From assembly GCF_934372025.1 (NCBI RefSeq), contig NZ_CAKROJ010000002.1, positions 62,001 to 126,000 of the forward strand: DNA of 64,000 nt, given 5' to 3'. Below are positions 8,192-16,587 of the stretch, piece by piece. Under the pieces are notes generated by a model. The model was not told where the DNA came from. It was given only the letters and a program-made list of their open reading frames with translations, and searched no databases. Every line of letters begins with the position of its first letter. Positions within the stretch are counted from its first letter, which is position 1. Position numbers and translations under genes: made by a program. Origin of the DNA: an uncultured Blautia sp. Lineage in GTDB: Bacteria > Bacillota > Clostridia > Lachnospirales > Lachnospiraceae.

Positions 8192-9076
8192 ATGGAAAAG
8201 ACAGTTGAGAATTTTATCGTATATATGCATGAAAGCAGGCATACATCGCAAAATACAGAGATTTCATATGAACGTGATCTGAAGAAACTGGTTCGCTATC
8301 TTCAGAGTCAGGAGATACAGAACTTTATAGAAGTTACAAAGACAGATCTGCAGGGATATCTGAAAGTCATGCAGAAAGAAAATCTGGCCTCGTCTACGAT
8401 TTCCAGAAATATTGCATCAATAAGAGCATTATTTCAGTATCTGCTCAGGACAGATAAAATAGCAGAAGATCCGTCTGAAACATTAAAGCCGCCGAAGCTT
8501 GAGAAAAAAATGCCGGAGATCCTTTCAGTTGAGGAAGTGGACAGACTTCTGAAACAGCCGAATCTTAATACGCCAAAGGGTATTCGAGATAACGCTATGC
8601 TGGAACTGATGTATGCAACTGGGATGAGGGTAAGTGAACTGATCCATTTACAGGTATCAGACATTAATCTTCAGCTGGGATATGTTATTTGTCATGATAC
8701 AGAGAGAGAACGAATCATTCCGATTGGAAATGTAAGCAGAAATGCGATTTTGCAGTATATGGAACATTCCAGAGGATTTTTTGTAAAGAACAGAAAAGAA
8801 AATTCTCTGTTTACAAATTGTTCCGGTAAGTCGATGAGCAGGCAGGGGTTCTGGAAGGTTTTAAAAGGTTATGCAGAAAATGCCGGAATTCACAGAGATA
8901 TTACACCGCATACATTGCGCCATTCTTTTGCAGTACATATGCTTCAGAACGGGGCGGATGTGAAGAGTGTTCAGGAAATGCTTGGACATTCAGATATTTC
9001 GTCTACGCAGGTTTACCTGGGAATGAATGCACTAAAGATGAGAGATGTGTATATGAAAGCACATCCAAGACATTAA
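8192..9076 (+). CDS. xerD: Tyrosine recombinase XerD
   Basis: The 294-residue enzyme resolves chromosome dimers by recombination at dif. An N-terminal SAM-like core-binding domain covers about residues 1-85. The catalytic domain shows Arg146 (TGMRVSEL), His240-x-x-Arg243 (HTLRHSFAVHML), His266 (LGHSD) and the nucleophile Tyr275 (STQVYL). All catalytic residues are present. It is a housekeeping Xer enzyme rather than an integrase: it has typical length, its own promoter and terminator, and no phage or element genes beside it. Confidence 0.92.
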   Translation: MEKTVENFIVYMHESRHTSQNTEISYERDLKKLVRYLQSQEIQNFIEVTKTDLQGYLKVMQKENLASSTISRNIASIRALFQYLLRTDKIAEDPSETLKPPKLEKKMPEILSVEEVDRLLKQPNLNTPKGIRDNAMLELMYATGMRVSELIHLQVSDINLQLGYVICHDTERERIIPIGNVSRNAILQYMEHSRGFFVKNRKENSLFTNCSGKSMSRQGFWKVLKGYAENAGIHRDITPHTLRHSFAVHMLQNGADVKSVQEMLGHSDISSTQVYLGMNALKMRDVYMKAHPRH

Positions 9077-9113
9077 AAAAGGACACAGTCATGTAAGTGG
9101 CTGTGTCCTTTTT
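9076..9113. terminator. Bidirectional terminator between xerD and the DAHP synthase gene
   Basis: AAAAAGGACACAG pairs with CTGTGTCCTTTTT, A-rich on one side and T-rich on the other, so it can stop transcripts from both directions. A second, T-less hairpin (GAGATTA/TAATCTC) lies at 9122-9140. Confidence 0.88.
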
Positions 9114-9181
9114 ATGTATTAGGAGATTATTCCGTAATCTCTCATTCGAGTTAAATAAATGTATCTGGTGTATGATTTTGG

Positions 9182-10213
9182 TCAGCACATTTCTGCAATT
9201 GTATAAAGCAGTTTTTCAGATTCGTCCCATCCAAGACATGGGTCTGTGATGGATTTTCCATAAATATGATTACCGCCAATCTTCTGGTTGCCAGGTTCAA
9301 TATAACTCTCAATCATTAATCCTTTGACAAGTTTGTGAAGTTCAGGGTCAACCATACGGCTGTGCAGAACTTCTTTTGCAATACGAACCTGCTGTTCATA
9401 TTGCTTGTTGGAATTGGAATGATTGGTATCTACAATGACTGCCGGATTAAGCAGATTTCTTTCCTGATATTTCTCCCACAGAAGACGAAGATCTTCATAG
9501 TGATAATTTGGAATAGGTTCACCATGTTTATTTACAGCACCGCGAAGAATCGTATGTGAGAGAGGGTTTCCTGTTGTTTCAACTTCCCAGCCTCTGTAGA
9601 TGAAATGATGGGATCCCTGTGCTGCAACAACTGAGTTCAGCATGACACTGTAATCACCGCTGGTAGGGTTTTTCATGCCGGCAGGTACTTCCATCCCGCT
9701 GACAGTAAGGCGATGCTGCTGATCCTCTACAGAACGTGCACCGACTGCGACATAAGAAAGAAGATCAGAAAGATAACGGTAGTTTTCCGGATAAAGCATT
9801 TCATCTGCACAGGTAAAACCACTTTCCTGTATTGCGTGAATATGCATTTTACGAATGGCAATCAAACCGGCAAGCATATCAGGTGCTTTTTCCGGATCAG
9901 GCTGATGAACCATTCCTTTGTAACCTTCACCCGTGGTACGTGGTTTATTTGTATAAACTCGTGGAATGATAAGAACCTTGTCAGCAATTTTGTCCTGCAC
10001 TTTGCGCAGACGAAGAAGATAATCACACACAGCGTCTTCATTGTCAGCAGAACATGGGCCGATGATTGCAAGAAACTTATCAGATTTACCGGTGAAAACA
10101 TCACGGATTTCCTGATCTCTTTTTGCCTTCAGTTCCTGAATTGCTGCATCAATGGGATATTGAGTGCGGATTTCGTTAGGTGTAGGCAGTTTCTTTAAAA
10201 AAGTAAATCCCAT
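9182..10213 (-). CDS. aroF: 3-deoxy-7-phosphoheptulonate synthase (DAHP synthase, type I)
   Basis: The 343-residue enzyme joins PEP and erythrose 4-phosphate in the first step of the shikimate pathway. Type I alpha (AroFGH) motifs are clear: IIGPCSADN, RVYTNKPRTTGEGYKG, GARSVEDQQHR, KNPTSGD, DTNHSNSNK and a C-terminal SITDPCLGWDES. The reading frame extends far upstream, but the start was placed at 10213 because GAGGAGG lies just before that ATG and MGFTFLKKLPTPNEI is the expected N-terminus. It is the only aromatic biosynthesis gene here. It lies 94 bases after the flippase gene and has its own good promoter. Which aromatic amino acid inhibits it cannot be read from the sequence. Confidence 0.95.
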   Translation of the reverse strand: MGFTFLKKLPTPNEIRTQYPIDAAIQELKAKRDQEIRDVFTGKSDKFLAIIGPCSADNEDAVCDYLLRLRKVQDKIADKVLIIPRVYTNKPRTTGEGYKGMVHQPDPEKAPDMLAGLIAIRKMHIHAIQESGFTCADEMLYPENYRYLSDLLSYVAVGARSVEDQQHRLTVSGMEVPAGMKNPTSGDYSVMLNSVVAAQGSHHFIYRGWEVETTGNPLSHTILRGAVNKHGEPIPNYHYEDLRLLWEKYQERNLLNPAVIVDTNHSNSNKQYEQQVRIAKEVLHSRMVDPELHKLVKGLMIESYIEPGNQKIGGNHIYGKSITDPCLGWDESEKLLYTIAEMC

Positions 10214-10295
10214 AATTTCCTCCTCGTGTCCGGATTTTGACGGACATAATAGTATATTGGCGGAATATTTCCGCATATCTGACATAACGCAACTA

Positions 10296-10324
10296 ATTAT
10301 AAACGATTCAGAAGACATTGTCGA
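10296..10324 (-). promoter_or_regulatory. Promoter of the DAHP synthase gene
   Basis: On the minus strand TCGACA (10319-10324) and a perfect TATAAT (10296-10301) are 17 bases apart; the -35 lies inside the end of the flippase gene. The leader holds two hairpins, GCGGAA/TTCCGC (10260-10274) and TGTCCG/CGGACA (10227-10246), the second just before the ribosome-binding site. Confidence 0.7.
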
Positions 10325-11651
10325 TAGGCATTCTCGAAATTTTATGCGGTTTATTACTACGATAAAGTGCATAAATATGCAAAATACTGAGAGTGATTTC
10401 ACTCAAAAGCAGACCATACAGATATCCACGCATACCAATAGAAGGAATGGCAAATAATACGAAGGAGATACGCAGCAGAATTCCCAGAATACTGTGAATG
10501 AGTGTGATCCCGGTTTTTCCCAGTCCGTTCAGAATGCTGGAGAGTGCAATATTAGTATAAAGAAAAGGACAGATAAAAGAGAGTGTACGGATGTAAAGGC
10601 CTGCGCCGGTACTGTGAAATAATATGGCTCCGGCACACGGACCGGAAAAATAAAAAATCAGTGTGCATAAGAAACCAAAAAAAATGCATGCTGCACAGGT
10701 CCGTTCTGTAATATGATGAATCCTCTTTCGGTATCCAAGAGCCTGCATTTCTGCGACGGAGGGCATCAATATGGCGGAGGCAGAACTGGCGACTGTAGAC
10801 GGAAAAAGAATGCATGGAAGAGCCATACCGGTAAAAATACCGTAGAGACTTAATGCATCAGAATGAGAAAGACCGTACATACGAAGGCGCTGAGGAATCA
10901 GTATGACTTCGATGGCGGCCAGTACAGCAAGCAGAAGACGGTTTAATGTTAATGGAAGTGCAGTCTGACTGAGTTCAAGGATCTTTTGCACAGGCTGTTC
11001 TATAGAAAGCGGAGAAGCAGAATGTTTCATGCTTATGATCAAAAAAGAACACAGAGCTGCAGCAAGTTCAGAAAAAAAACTTCCGGCTACGGCAATCATC
11101 GCTGTGATAGGGAGGTTACGTGAGAGACAGATCTGGAAAATCAAAAAAGAAGAAAAAATTCGAATGGATTGTTCCAGTATCTGCGTGGATGCAGGAAAGG
11201 ATGCTTTTTTGAGACCAAGATAATAACTGTTAGCACAGCTGTGAAATGCTGCAAAAGGAAAACTCAGAGAAAGAAATCGGATAAGGGAACCGGTAGAGGC
11301 TTCTTTTAAAATATGTACAGCAAAAAAATCAGAGAAAGTAAAAAGAAGCCAGGAGATTATACCGGACAGGCAGACAGCCAGAAGGGTGCCAAGGCGAAAA
11401 CAATCTTGCGCTTCTTTTTTTTCTCCAAGGGCCGTGTGTGAGGAAACCAGACGAGAGAGGGCAGTCTGGATTCCTGAAGTACTTATGACAAGGACAAGCT
11501 GCTGTAATGGAAGAACCAGCTGATAGAGACCAATTCCTTCTGCACCAATAGTATGTGACAGGAATATTCTATAAAAGAAGCCCATGATACGGCTCAGAAG
11601 ACCGGCAGATGTAAGAAGTAAAGTTCCTTTGAAAAAATATCCTTTTGACAT
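10308..11651 (-). CDS. spoVB: SpoVB/MurJ-type polysaccharide flippase
   Basis: The 447-residue integral membrane protein has about 12-14 predicted helices and belongs to the MOP superfamily, oligosaccharide-flippase branch. It opens with the family signature GTLLLTSAGLLSRIMGFFYR and shows IGAEGIGLYQLVLPL, typical of stage V sporulation protein B, which is thought to flip lipid-linked peptidoglycan precursors for spore cortex synthesis. It is slightly shorter than B. subtilis SpoVB (518). Clostridia carry several paralogues and some act in vegetative wall or polysaccharide synthesis, so the sporulation role is inference. It diverges from iscR. The ribosome-binding site is weak (GAGG). Confidence 0.72.
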   Translation of the reverse strand: MSKGYFFKGTLLLTSAGLLSRIMGFFYRIFLSHTIGAEGIGLYQLVLPLQQLVLVISTSGIQTALSRLVSSHTALGEKKEAQDCFRLGTLLAVCLSGIISWLLFTFSDFFAVHILKEASTGSLIRFLSLSFPFAAFHSCANSYYLGLKKASFPASTQILEQSIRIFSSFLIFQICLSRNLPITAMIAVAGSFFSELAAALCSFLIISMKHSASPLSIEQPVQKILELSQTALPLTLNRLLLAVLAAIEVILIPQRLRMYGLSHSDALSLYGIFTGMALPCILFPSTVASSASAILMPSVAEMQALGYRKRIHHITERTCAACIFFGFLCTLIFYFSGPCAGAILFHSTGAGLYIRTLSFICPFLYTNIALSSILNGLGKTGITLIHSILGILLRISFVLFAIPSIGMRGYLYGLLLSEITLSILHIYALYRSNKPHKISRMPIDNVF

Positions 11652-11695
11652 GAAAGGGCCTCGTGTTTTTTTATCAGTATATGCAGAAAACTTCC

Positions 11696-11724
11696 TTGAC
11701 AGAACAGATGTATTCTGCTAAAGT
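11696..11724 (+). promoter_or_regulatory. Promoter of the isc operon
   Basis: TTGACA (11696-11701), a 17-base spacer and TAAAGT (11719-11724) form a strong promoter. GACTAGAAATAAATCCGAC (11727-11745), just downstream of the -10, vaguely resembles an IscR-type operator and would suit autoregulation; that part is tentative. Confidence 0.75.
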
Positions 11725-11775
11725 ATGACTAGAAATAAATCCGACGAAAACACTAGGAATTAAAGGGGTGAGTGG

Positions 11776-12210
11776 ATGAAACTGTCAACAAGAGCAAGAT
11801 ACGGTCTCAAAGCTTTAATTGATCTGGGTCTGCATTGTGAAACAGAAGTCGTTTCCATTCAGAGTATTGCAAGCCGACAGAATATTTCAGACAGTTATTT
11901 GGAGCAGCTTATGGCAAAGCTAAAAAAAGCCGGTCTGGTGGAGAGTACCAGAGGTGCTGGTGGTGGTTATCGCCTGGGTCGCCCGGCTGCCGAGATTTCA
12001 GTAGGAGATGTTCTGCGAGTTCTGGAGGGAAGTCTGGAGGCAGCGCAGTGTTCCGGAATGGAAGATGAGAGTACCTGTGAGAATCACGATATCTGCGTAA
12101 CAAAATATGTGTGGAAACGAATCAACGACAGTATCACGCAGGCAGTGGATACCATGATGCTGGATCAATTGATAGATGAAAGCCGGAAAAAACAAAAGGA
12201 AAATATGTAA
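11776..12210 (+). CDS. iscR: Rrf2-family regulator, IscR type
   Basis: The 144-residue regulator has an N-terminal winged helix (MKLSTRARYGLKALIDL, recognition region ISDSYLEQLMAKLKKAGLVES, then the Gly-rich wing RGAGGGYRLGRP) and three cysteines (Cys92, Cys101, Cys107) spaced like the [2Fe-2S] ligands of E. coli IscR. It should sense Fe-S status and control the downstream iscS-iscU genes. Location as first gene of the operon, 27 bases from iscS, supports IscR rather than the CymR or NsrR branches of Rrf2. The fourth ligand of E. coli IscR (His107) is replaced in register by Cys or nearby residues; this cannot be resolved by eye. Confidence 0.88.
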   Translation: MKLSTRARYGLKALIDLGLHCETEVVSIQSIASRQNISDSYLEQLMAKLKKAGLVESTRGAGGGYRLGRPAAEISVGDVLRVLEGSLEAAQCSGMEDESTCENHDICVTKYVWKRINDSITQAVDTMMLDQLIDESRKKQKENM

Positions 12211-12237
12211 AATTTATTTATAGCAGGAGGAAAGACA

Positions 12238-13425
12238 ATGAGTAAATTGATATATCTGGATAATGCAGCAACAACCAAAACTGCTCCGGAAGTGCTTGAT
12301 GCAATGCTTCCGTATTTTTCTGAATACTATGGAAATCCTTCCAGTATCTATGATTTCGCTCAGAAGAGTAAAGAAGCAGTAACAAAAGGAAGACAGCAGA
12401 TTGCAGATGCACTGAATACCAGAAAAGAAGATATTTATTTTACAGCCGGTGGAAGTGAAGCTGATAACTGGGCACTCAAGGCTACTTTTGAAGCATATAA
12501 GTCCAAGGGTAATCACATTATTACAACAAAGATTGAGCATCATGCTATTCTGCATACATGTGAATATCTTGAGAAAGAAAGAGGAGCAAAGATCACATAT
12601 CTTGATGTAGATGAGAATGGAGTTGTTCGTCTGGATGAGCTTGAAAAAGCAATCACACCAGAGACAATCCTGATTTCTGTAATGTTTGCAAACAACGAGA
12701 TCGGAACCATTCAGCCAATCAAAGAAATCGGACGTATTGCCAAAGAACACGGCATTCTGTTCCATACAGATGCAGTTCAGGCATTTGGTCAGGTTCCGAT
12801 TGATGTAGATGAATATAACATTGATATGCTGAGCTCCAGTGGACATAAGATCAACGGACCAAAAGGAATCGGTTTCCTTTACATCCGTAAAGGTGTCAAG
12901 ATCAAATCCTTCGTACATGGTGGTGCACAGGAGCGCAAACGTCGTGCAGGCACAGAGAATGTTCCTGGAATTGTTGGATATGGTGCAGCAGCAGAACGTG
13001 CAGTAAAGACAATGAAAGAACGTACGGCGAAAGAAATCGAACTGAGAGACTACCTGATTGGTCGTCTTACTACTGAGATTCCATACTCCAGACTGAATGG
13101 TGACAGAGTAAAACGTCTTCCAAATAACGTAAACGTAAGCTTCCAGTTCATTGAGGGAGAGTCCATGCTTCTGATGCTTGACCAGAATGGAATCTGTGGT
13201 TCAAGTGGATCTGCCTGTACATCAGGTTCTCTGGATCCGTCTCATGTACTTCTTGCTATCGGTGTGCCGCATGAAGTTGCACATGGTTCTCTGAGACTTA
13301 CATTAAGTGATGAAACCACAAAAGAAGATCTTGATTTTGTAGTAGAAAAACTGAAAGAAATCGTACAGTACCTGAGAAGTATGTCTCCATTATATGAAGA
13401 CTTCATGAAGAAACAGCAGCAGTAA
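12238..13425 (+). CDS. iscS: Cysteine desulfurase IscS/NifS
   Basis: The 395-residue PLP enzyme takes sulfur from cysteine for Fe-S cluster assembly. It begins with the family hallmark IYLDNAATTK; Lys204 in SSGHKINGPKG is the PLP-binding lysine and Cys327 in GSSGSACTSGS is the persulfide-forming cysteine on the mobile loop. The sequence SACTSGSLDPSHVLLAIG is of the group I NifS/IscS type. AGGAGGAAAG precedes the ATG. iscU follows 76 bases downstream, so the sulfur donor and scaffold are made together. Confidence 0.95.
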   Translation: MSKLIYLDNAATTKTAPEVLDAMLPYFSEYYGNPSSIYDFAQKSKEAVTKGRQQIADALNTRKEDIYFTAGGSEADNWALKATFEAYKSKGNHIITTKIEHHAILHTCEYLEKERGAKITYLDVDENGVVRLDELEKAITPETILISVMFANNEIGTIQPIKEIGRIAKEHGILFHTDAVQAFGQVPIDVDEYNIDMLSSSGHKINGPKGIGFLYIRKGVKIKSFVHGGAQERKRRAGTENVPGIVGYGAAAERAVKTMKERTAKEIELRDYLIGRLTTEIPYSRLNGDRVKRLPNNVNVSFQFIEGESMLLMLDQNGICGSSGSACTSGSLDPSHVLLAIGVPHEVAHGSLRLTLSDETTKEDLDFVVEKLKEIVQYLRSMSPLYEDFMKKQQQ

Positions 13426-13501
13426 GCAGAGCTGGATAAAAGTAACGTCTATAAAAGGCAGACAATTATAATCAAAAGACAATAACAGGAGGAATTAATA
13501 T

Positions 13502-13942
13502 ATGTACAGCGAAAAAGTTATGGATCATTTTCAGCATCCAAGAAATGTAGGAGAAATCGAAGACGCAAGTGGTGTGGGAACTGTTGGCAATGCCAAATGC
13601 GGTGATATTATGAGAATGTTCCTTGATATCGATGATGAGACTCACATCATCAAAGAATGTAAATTCAAAACATTTGGCTGTGGTGCAGCAGTTGCAACCA
13701 GCAGTATGGCTACAGAGATGGTCAAAGGAAAGACAATCGAAGAAGCAATGCAGATTACAAATAAAGCCGTTATGGAAGCACTCGATGGACTTCCGCCGGT
13801 TAAGGTACATTGTTCTCTTCTTGCAGAAGAAGCAATTCATGCGGCTCTGTGGGATTACGCACAGAAACACGGTATCGTGATTGAAGGTCTTGATAAACCG
13901 AAGTCTGACATCAGCGAAGGCGAAGAGGAAGAAGAGTATTAA
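13502..13942 (+). CDS. iscU: Fe-S scaffold protein IscU/NifU-like
   Basis: The 146-residue protein is the scaffold on which Fe-S clusters are built. Cys33 (GNAKCGD), Asp35, Cys60 (TFGCGAA), His103 and Cys104 (KVHCSLLA) form the usual site. The C-terminus adds an acidic tail (SEGEEEEEY) beyond the IscU fold, as found in other Clostridial NifU-like proteins. The start follows AGGAGGAATTAAT. The operon has no recognisable iscA, hscB, hscA or fdx, so this is the minimal IscRSU form common in Firmicutes anaerobes. Confidence 0.93.
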   Translation: MYSEKVMDHFQHPRNVGEIEDASGVGTVGNAKCGDIMRMFLDIDDETHIIKECKFKTFGCGAAVATSSMATEMVKGKTIEEAMQITNKAVMEALDGLPPVKVHCSLLAEEAIHAALWDYAQKHGIVIEGLDKPKSDISEGEEEEEY

Positions 13943-14032
13943 TATCAGATCTGTTTGTAGAGCGGCTGTGAGGGGAAGAGTAGAGAAAGTAAAATTAAGA
14001 ACACTGTTTGCAGTAAATTGTGAGGTGAAAGA

Positions 14033-16492
14033 TTGACAGGACTTACAGACGAACAGGTAAATGAACGAATCGCAGAAGGTAAGGTCAATGCGGATGAAAA
14101 TCCAAATACCCGTACCTATAAGCAGATTATCAAAGAAAATACACTGACATTTTTTAACTTTCTGAATATTGTACTTCTGGTACTGGTGCTTTTGGTTGGT
14201 TCTTACAAAAATGCATTTTTTGTATGTATCATCGTGATCAATACACTGATAGGTATTGCTCAGGAGATTCGTGCCAAAAAGACAATTGATAAGCTGGCAA
14301 TTCTTACAGCAAGGAAATCCGTTGTTATTCGTGAAGGACAGAAGTGGACAGTTCCAACAGAAGAGCTGGTGCTGGATGATATTGTCTGTCTGAAAACCGG
14401 AGACCAGGTACCGGCAGATGCAAAAGTTCTGGAAGGCAGTGTAGAGGTTAATGAATCTCTTCTGACCGGTGAATCGGATAATCTTCCGAAGAATGTTGGA
14501 GATGAACTCTTTTCCGGAAGTTTTGTGACTTCCGGAGAAGCAAGCTGTCAGATCATCCATGTCGGAAAAGATAATTATGCAGCACAGATCACCAGTGAGG
14601 CGAAGGAATTTAAGCGTCATAATTCAGAGTTGAAAAATTCTCTGAATGCGATCCTGAAAGTGATCAGTATCATTATCGTGCCGATTGGGGCTCTGCTGTT
14701 TTATAAACAGTATTATATTGTAGGAGATACATTCCGAGATTCTGTTGTAAGCATGGTTGCAGGGGTTCTTGGAATGATTCCCGAAGGTCTTGTACTTCTG
14801 ACCAGTGTAGCACTGACACTTGGAGCACTGGTTCTGGCAAATAAAAAGACTCTTGTACAGGAATTATATTGTATAGAGACGCTTGCAAGAGTCGACACAC
14901 TCTGTCTGGACAAGACCGGTACGATTACAGAAGGAACCATGTGCGTGGAGCGTGTGGAACCTTATGAAAATACTGTAGAAACGGTAAATGAGACAGAAAC
15001 ATCTGAAGAAACAGATAAATCAGCAGATGCAGCAGGGAAAAGCGTCGAGGAAACAGAGACAGACTCTGCATTCAGAAATAAAATCAGCAGCATCATGTGC
15101 AATATGATGTGTGTACTCAAAGACCAGAATGCAACGATTGATGCACTGCGCAAACAGTTTCCGGCGAAACAGGATATGACACTGAAACATGTGATTCCGT
15201 TTTCTTCTGACAGAAAATACAGTGGTGCTGTTTTTGAAGAAAATGGCACATATCTGATGGGAGCAGCACAATTTCTGTTTCCGGAGGATAATCAGGAACT
15301 GACCGCACGTTGTCAGAAGTATGCAGAAGAGGGACTTCGAGTACTGGTACTGGCACACAGTGAACAGATGACAGAGGGAACAGAACTTCCGGAAGGACTG
15401 AAACCACTGGCACTGATGCTTCTGACCGATGTGATTCGAGAGGAAGCACCGGATACTCTGGCGTTTTTTGACAGTCAGGAAGTAGATCTTAAAGTTATTT
15501 CCGGTGATGATCCGGTAACTGTTTCTGCAATTGCAAAACGTGCCGGACTCAAAAATGCCGAAAATTATGTAGATGCAACTACATTGACAACAGAAGAGGA
15601 ACTGCAGGATGCAGTGGCACAATACAGTGTGTTTGGCCGTGTAACACCGCAGCAGAAAAAAGCAATGGTACAGGCCCTACAGTCACAGGGACATACCGTA
15701 GCCATGACCGGTGACGGTGTCAATGACGTACTGGCATTGAAAGAAGCAGACTGCAGTATTGCAATGGCACAGGGAAGTGATGCGGCAAAGAATATTGCAA
15801 ACGTAGTTCTTCTGGATTCGAATTTTGCATCCATGCCGCACATTGTAAATCAGGGACGAAGAGTTGTGAACAACATTCGTACGGCAGCGTCTATGTTCCT
15901 GATCAAGACGATGTTTTCAGTCATGCTGTCATTACTGACAATTTTCTTTGGAAACACTTATCCATTTGAGCCGATCCAGATGTCTCTGATCAGTGCCTGT
16001 GCGGTAGGTATACCGACATTCTTACTTGCACAGGAAAATAATTATGAGAAGATTGACCATACATTTCTGCGGCATGTATTTATCAATGCATTTCCTGCCG
16101 CACTGACCATTTCATCCTGCGTATTTGCGATCATGCTGGTATGTCAGAATGTATATCATTCGACAGATATGTTAAACACAGCATGTGTTCTTGTTACAGG
16201 ATGGAACTACATGGCAGCATTAAAGACTGTGTATGCACCGTTAAATGCATATCGTAAGACGATTATATACGGAATGCAATTCATATTCTTTGCAGCGGCA
16301 GTCATATTCCAGAAGCTTCTTGGACTGGGATCTCTGGATTTTGGAATGATCATTCTTGTATTTATTCTGATGACATTTGCTCCGGTTCTGATTGATGTGA
16401 TCACAGTTTGGCTGAAGGGTATTTATGCCAGATCACTGGATCAGGAGAATCCTGGAAAATTCACAGCATTTATTGATAAGCTTCGTAAATAA
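14033..16492 (+). CDS. P-type cation-transporting ATPase (Ca2+/CtpE-Exp7-like)
   Basis: The 819-residue pump has the full P-type plan: actuator motif LLTGESDNLPK, phosphorylated Asp293 in DKTGTITEG, and hinge GDGVNDVLALKEAD. The helix before the P-domain carries PEGLVLLTSVALTLG, like Ca2+-type ATPases and the CtpE/Exp7 group, which points to calcium or another divalent cation rather than copper or zinc; no CPC motif or N-terminal metal-binding domain is present. About ten membrane segments are expected. Translation begins at TTG, chosen because GAGGTG lies just upstream and no better ATG fits. Residues 312-345 are an unusual Glu/Thr/Ser-rich insertion directly after the phosphorylation site. 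It is located 90 bases after iscU. Confidence 0.85.
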   Translation: MTGLTDEQVNERIAEGKVNADENPNTRTYKQIIKENTLTFFNFLNIVLLVLVLLVGSYKNAFFVCIIVINTLIGIAQEIRAKKTIDKLAILTARKSVVIREGQKWTVPTEELVLDDIVCLKTGDQVPADAKVLEGSVEVNESLLTGESDNLPKNVGDELFSGSFVTSGEASCQIIHVGKDNYAAQITSEAKEFKRHNSELKNSLNAILKVISIIIVPIGALLFYKQYYIVGDTFRDSVVSMVAGVLGMIPEGLVLLTSVALTLGALVLANKKTLVQELYCIETLARVDTLCLDKTGTITEGTMCVERVEPYENTVETVNETETSEETDKSADAAGKSVEETETDSAFRNKISSIMCNMMCVLKDQNATIDALRKQFPAKQDMTLKHVIPFSSDRKYSGAVFEENGTYLMGAAQFLFPEDNQELTARCQKYAEEGLRVLVLAHSEQMTEGTELPEGLKPLALMLLTDVIREEAPDTLAFFDSQEVDLKVISGDDPVTVSAIAKRAGLKNAENYVDATTLTTEEELQDAVAQYSVFGRVTPQQKKAMVQALQSQGHTVAMTGDGVNDVLALKEADCSIAMAQGSDAAKNIANVVLLDSNFASMPHIVNQGRRVVNNIRTAASMFLIKTMFSVMLSLLTIFFGNTYPFEPIQMSLISACAVGIPTFLLAQENNYEKIDHTFLRHVFINAFPAALTISSCVFAIMLVCQNVYHSTDMLNTACVLVTGWNYMAALKTVYAPLNAYRKTIIYGMQFIFFAAAVIFQKLLGLGSLDFGMIILVFILMTFAPVLIDVITVWLKGIYARSLDQENPGKFTAFIDKLRK

Positions 16493-16500
16493 AAACATAA

Positions 16501-16539
16501 AAAGCAGCATCATAGCAAACGCTATGATGCTGCTTTTTT
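16501..16539. terminator. Bidirectional terminator between the P-type ATPase and amylosucrase genes
   Basis: AGCAGCATCATAGC is a perfect 14-bp complement of GCTATGATGCTGCT around AAAC, with T-runs on both strands. Confidence 0.95.
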
Positions 16540-16587
16540 GTGGATATGTAAAATTGAAAGCTTCATTTTGCAGAAATCAAATAACTC

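Noticed and set aside
8192..9076. XerD-type gene as a mobile-element integrase
   Set aside because: Its length, spoIIM linkage and own promoter and terminator fit the housekeeping recombinase.
13472..14620. Long open frame (382 codons) on the minus strand over iscU and the P-type ATPase
   Set aside because: It crosses two well-supported genes in antisense and shows no protein-like features.
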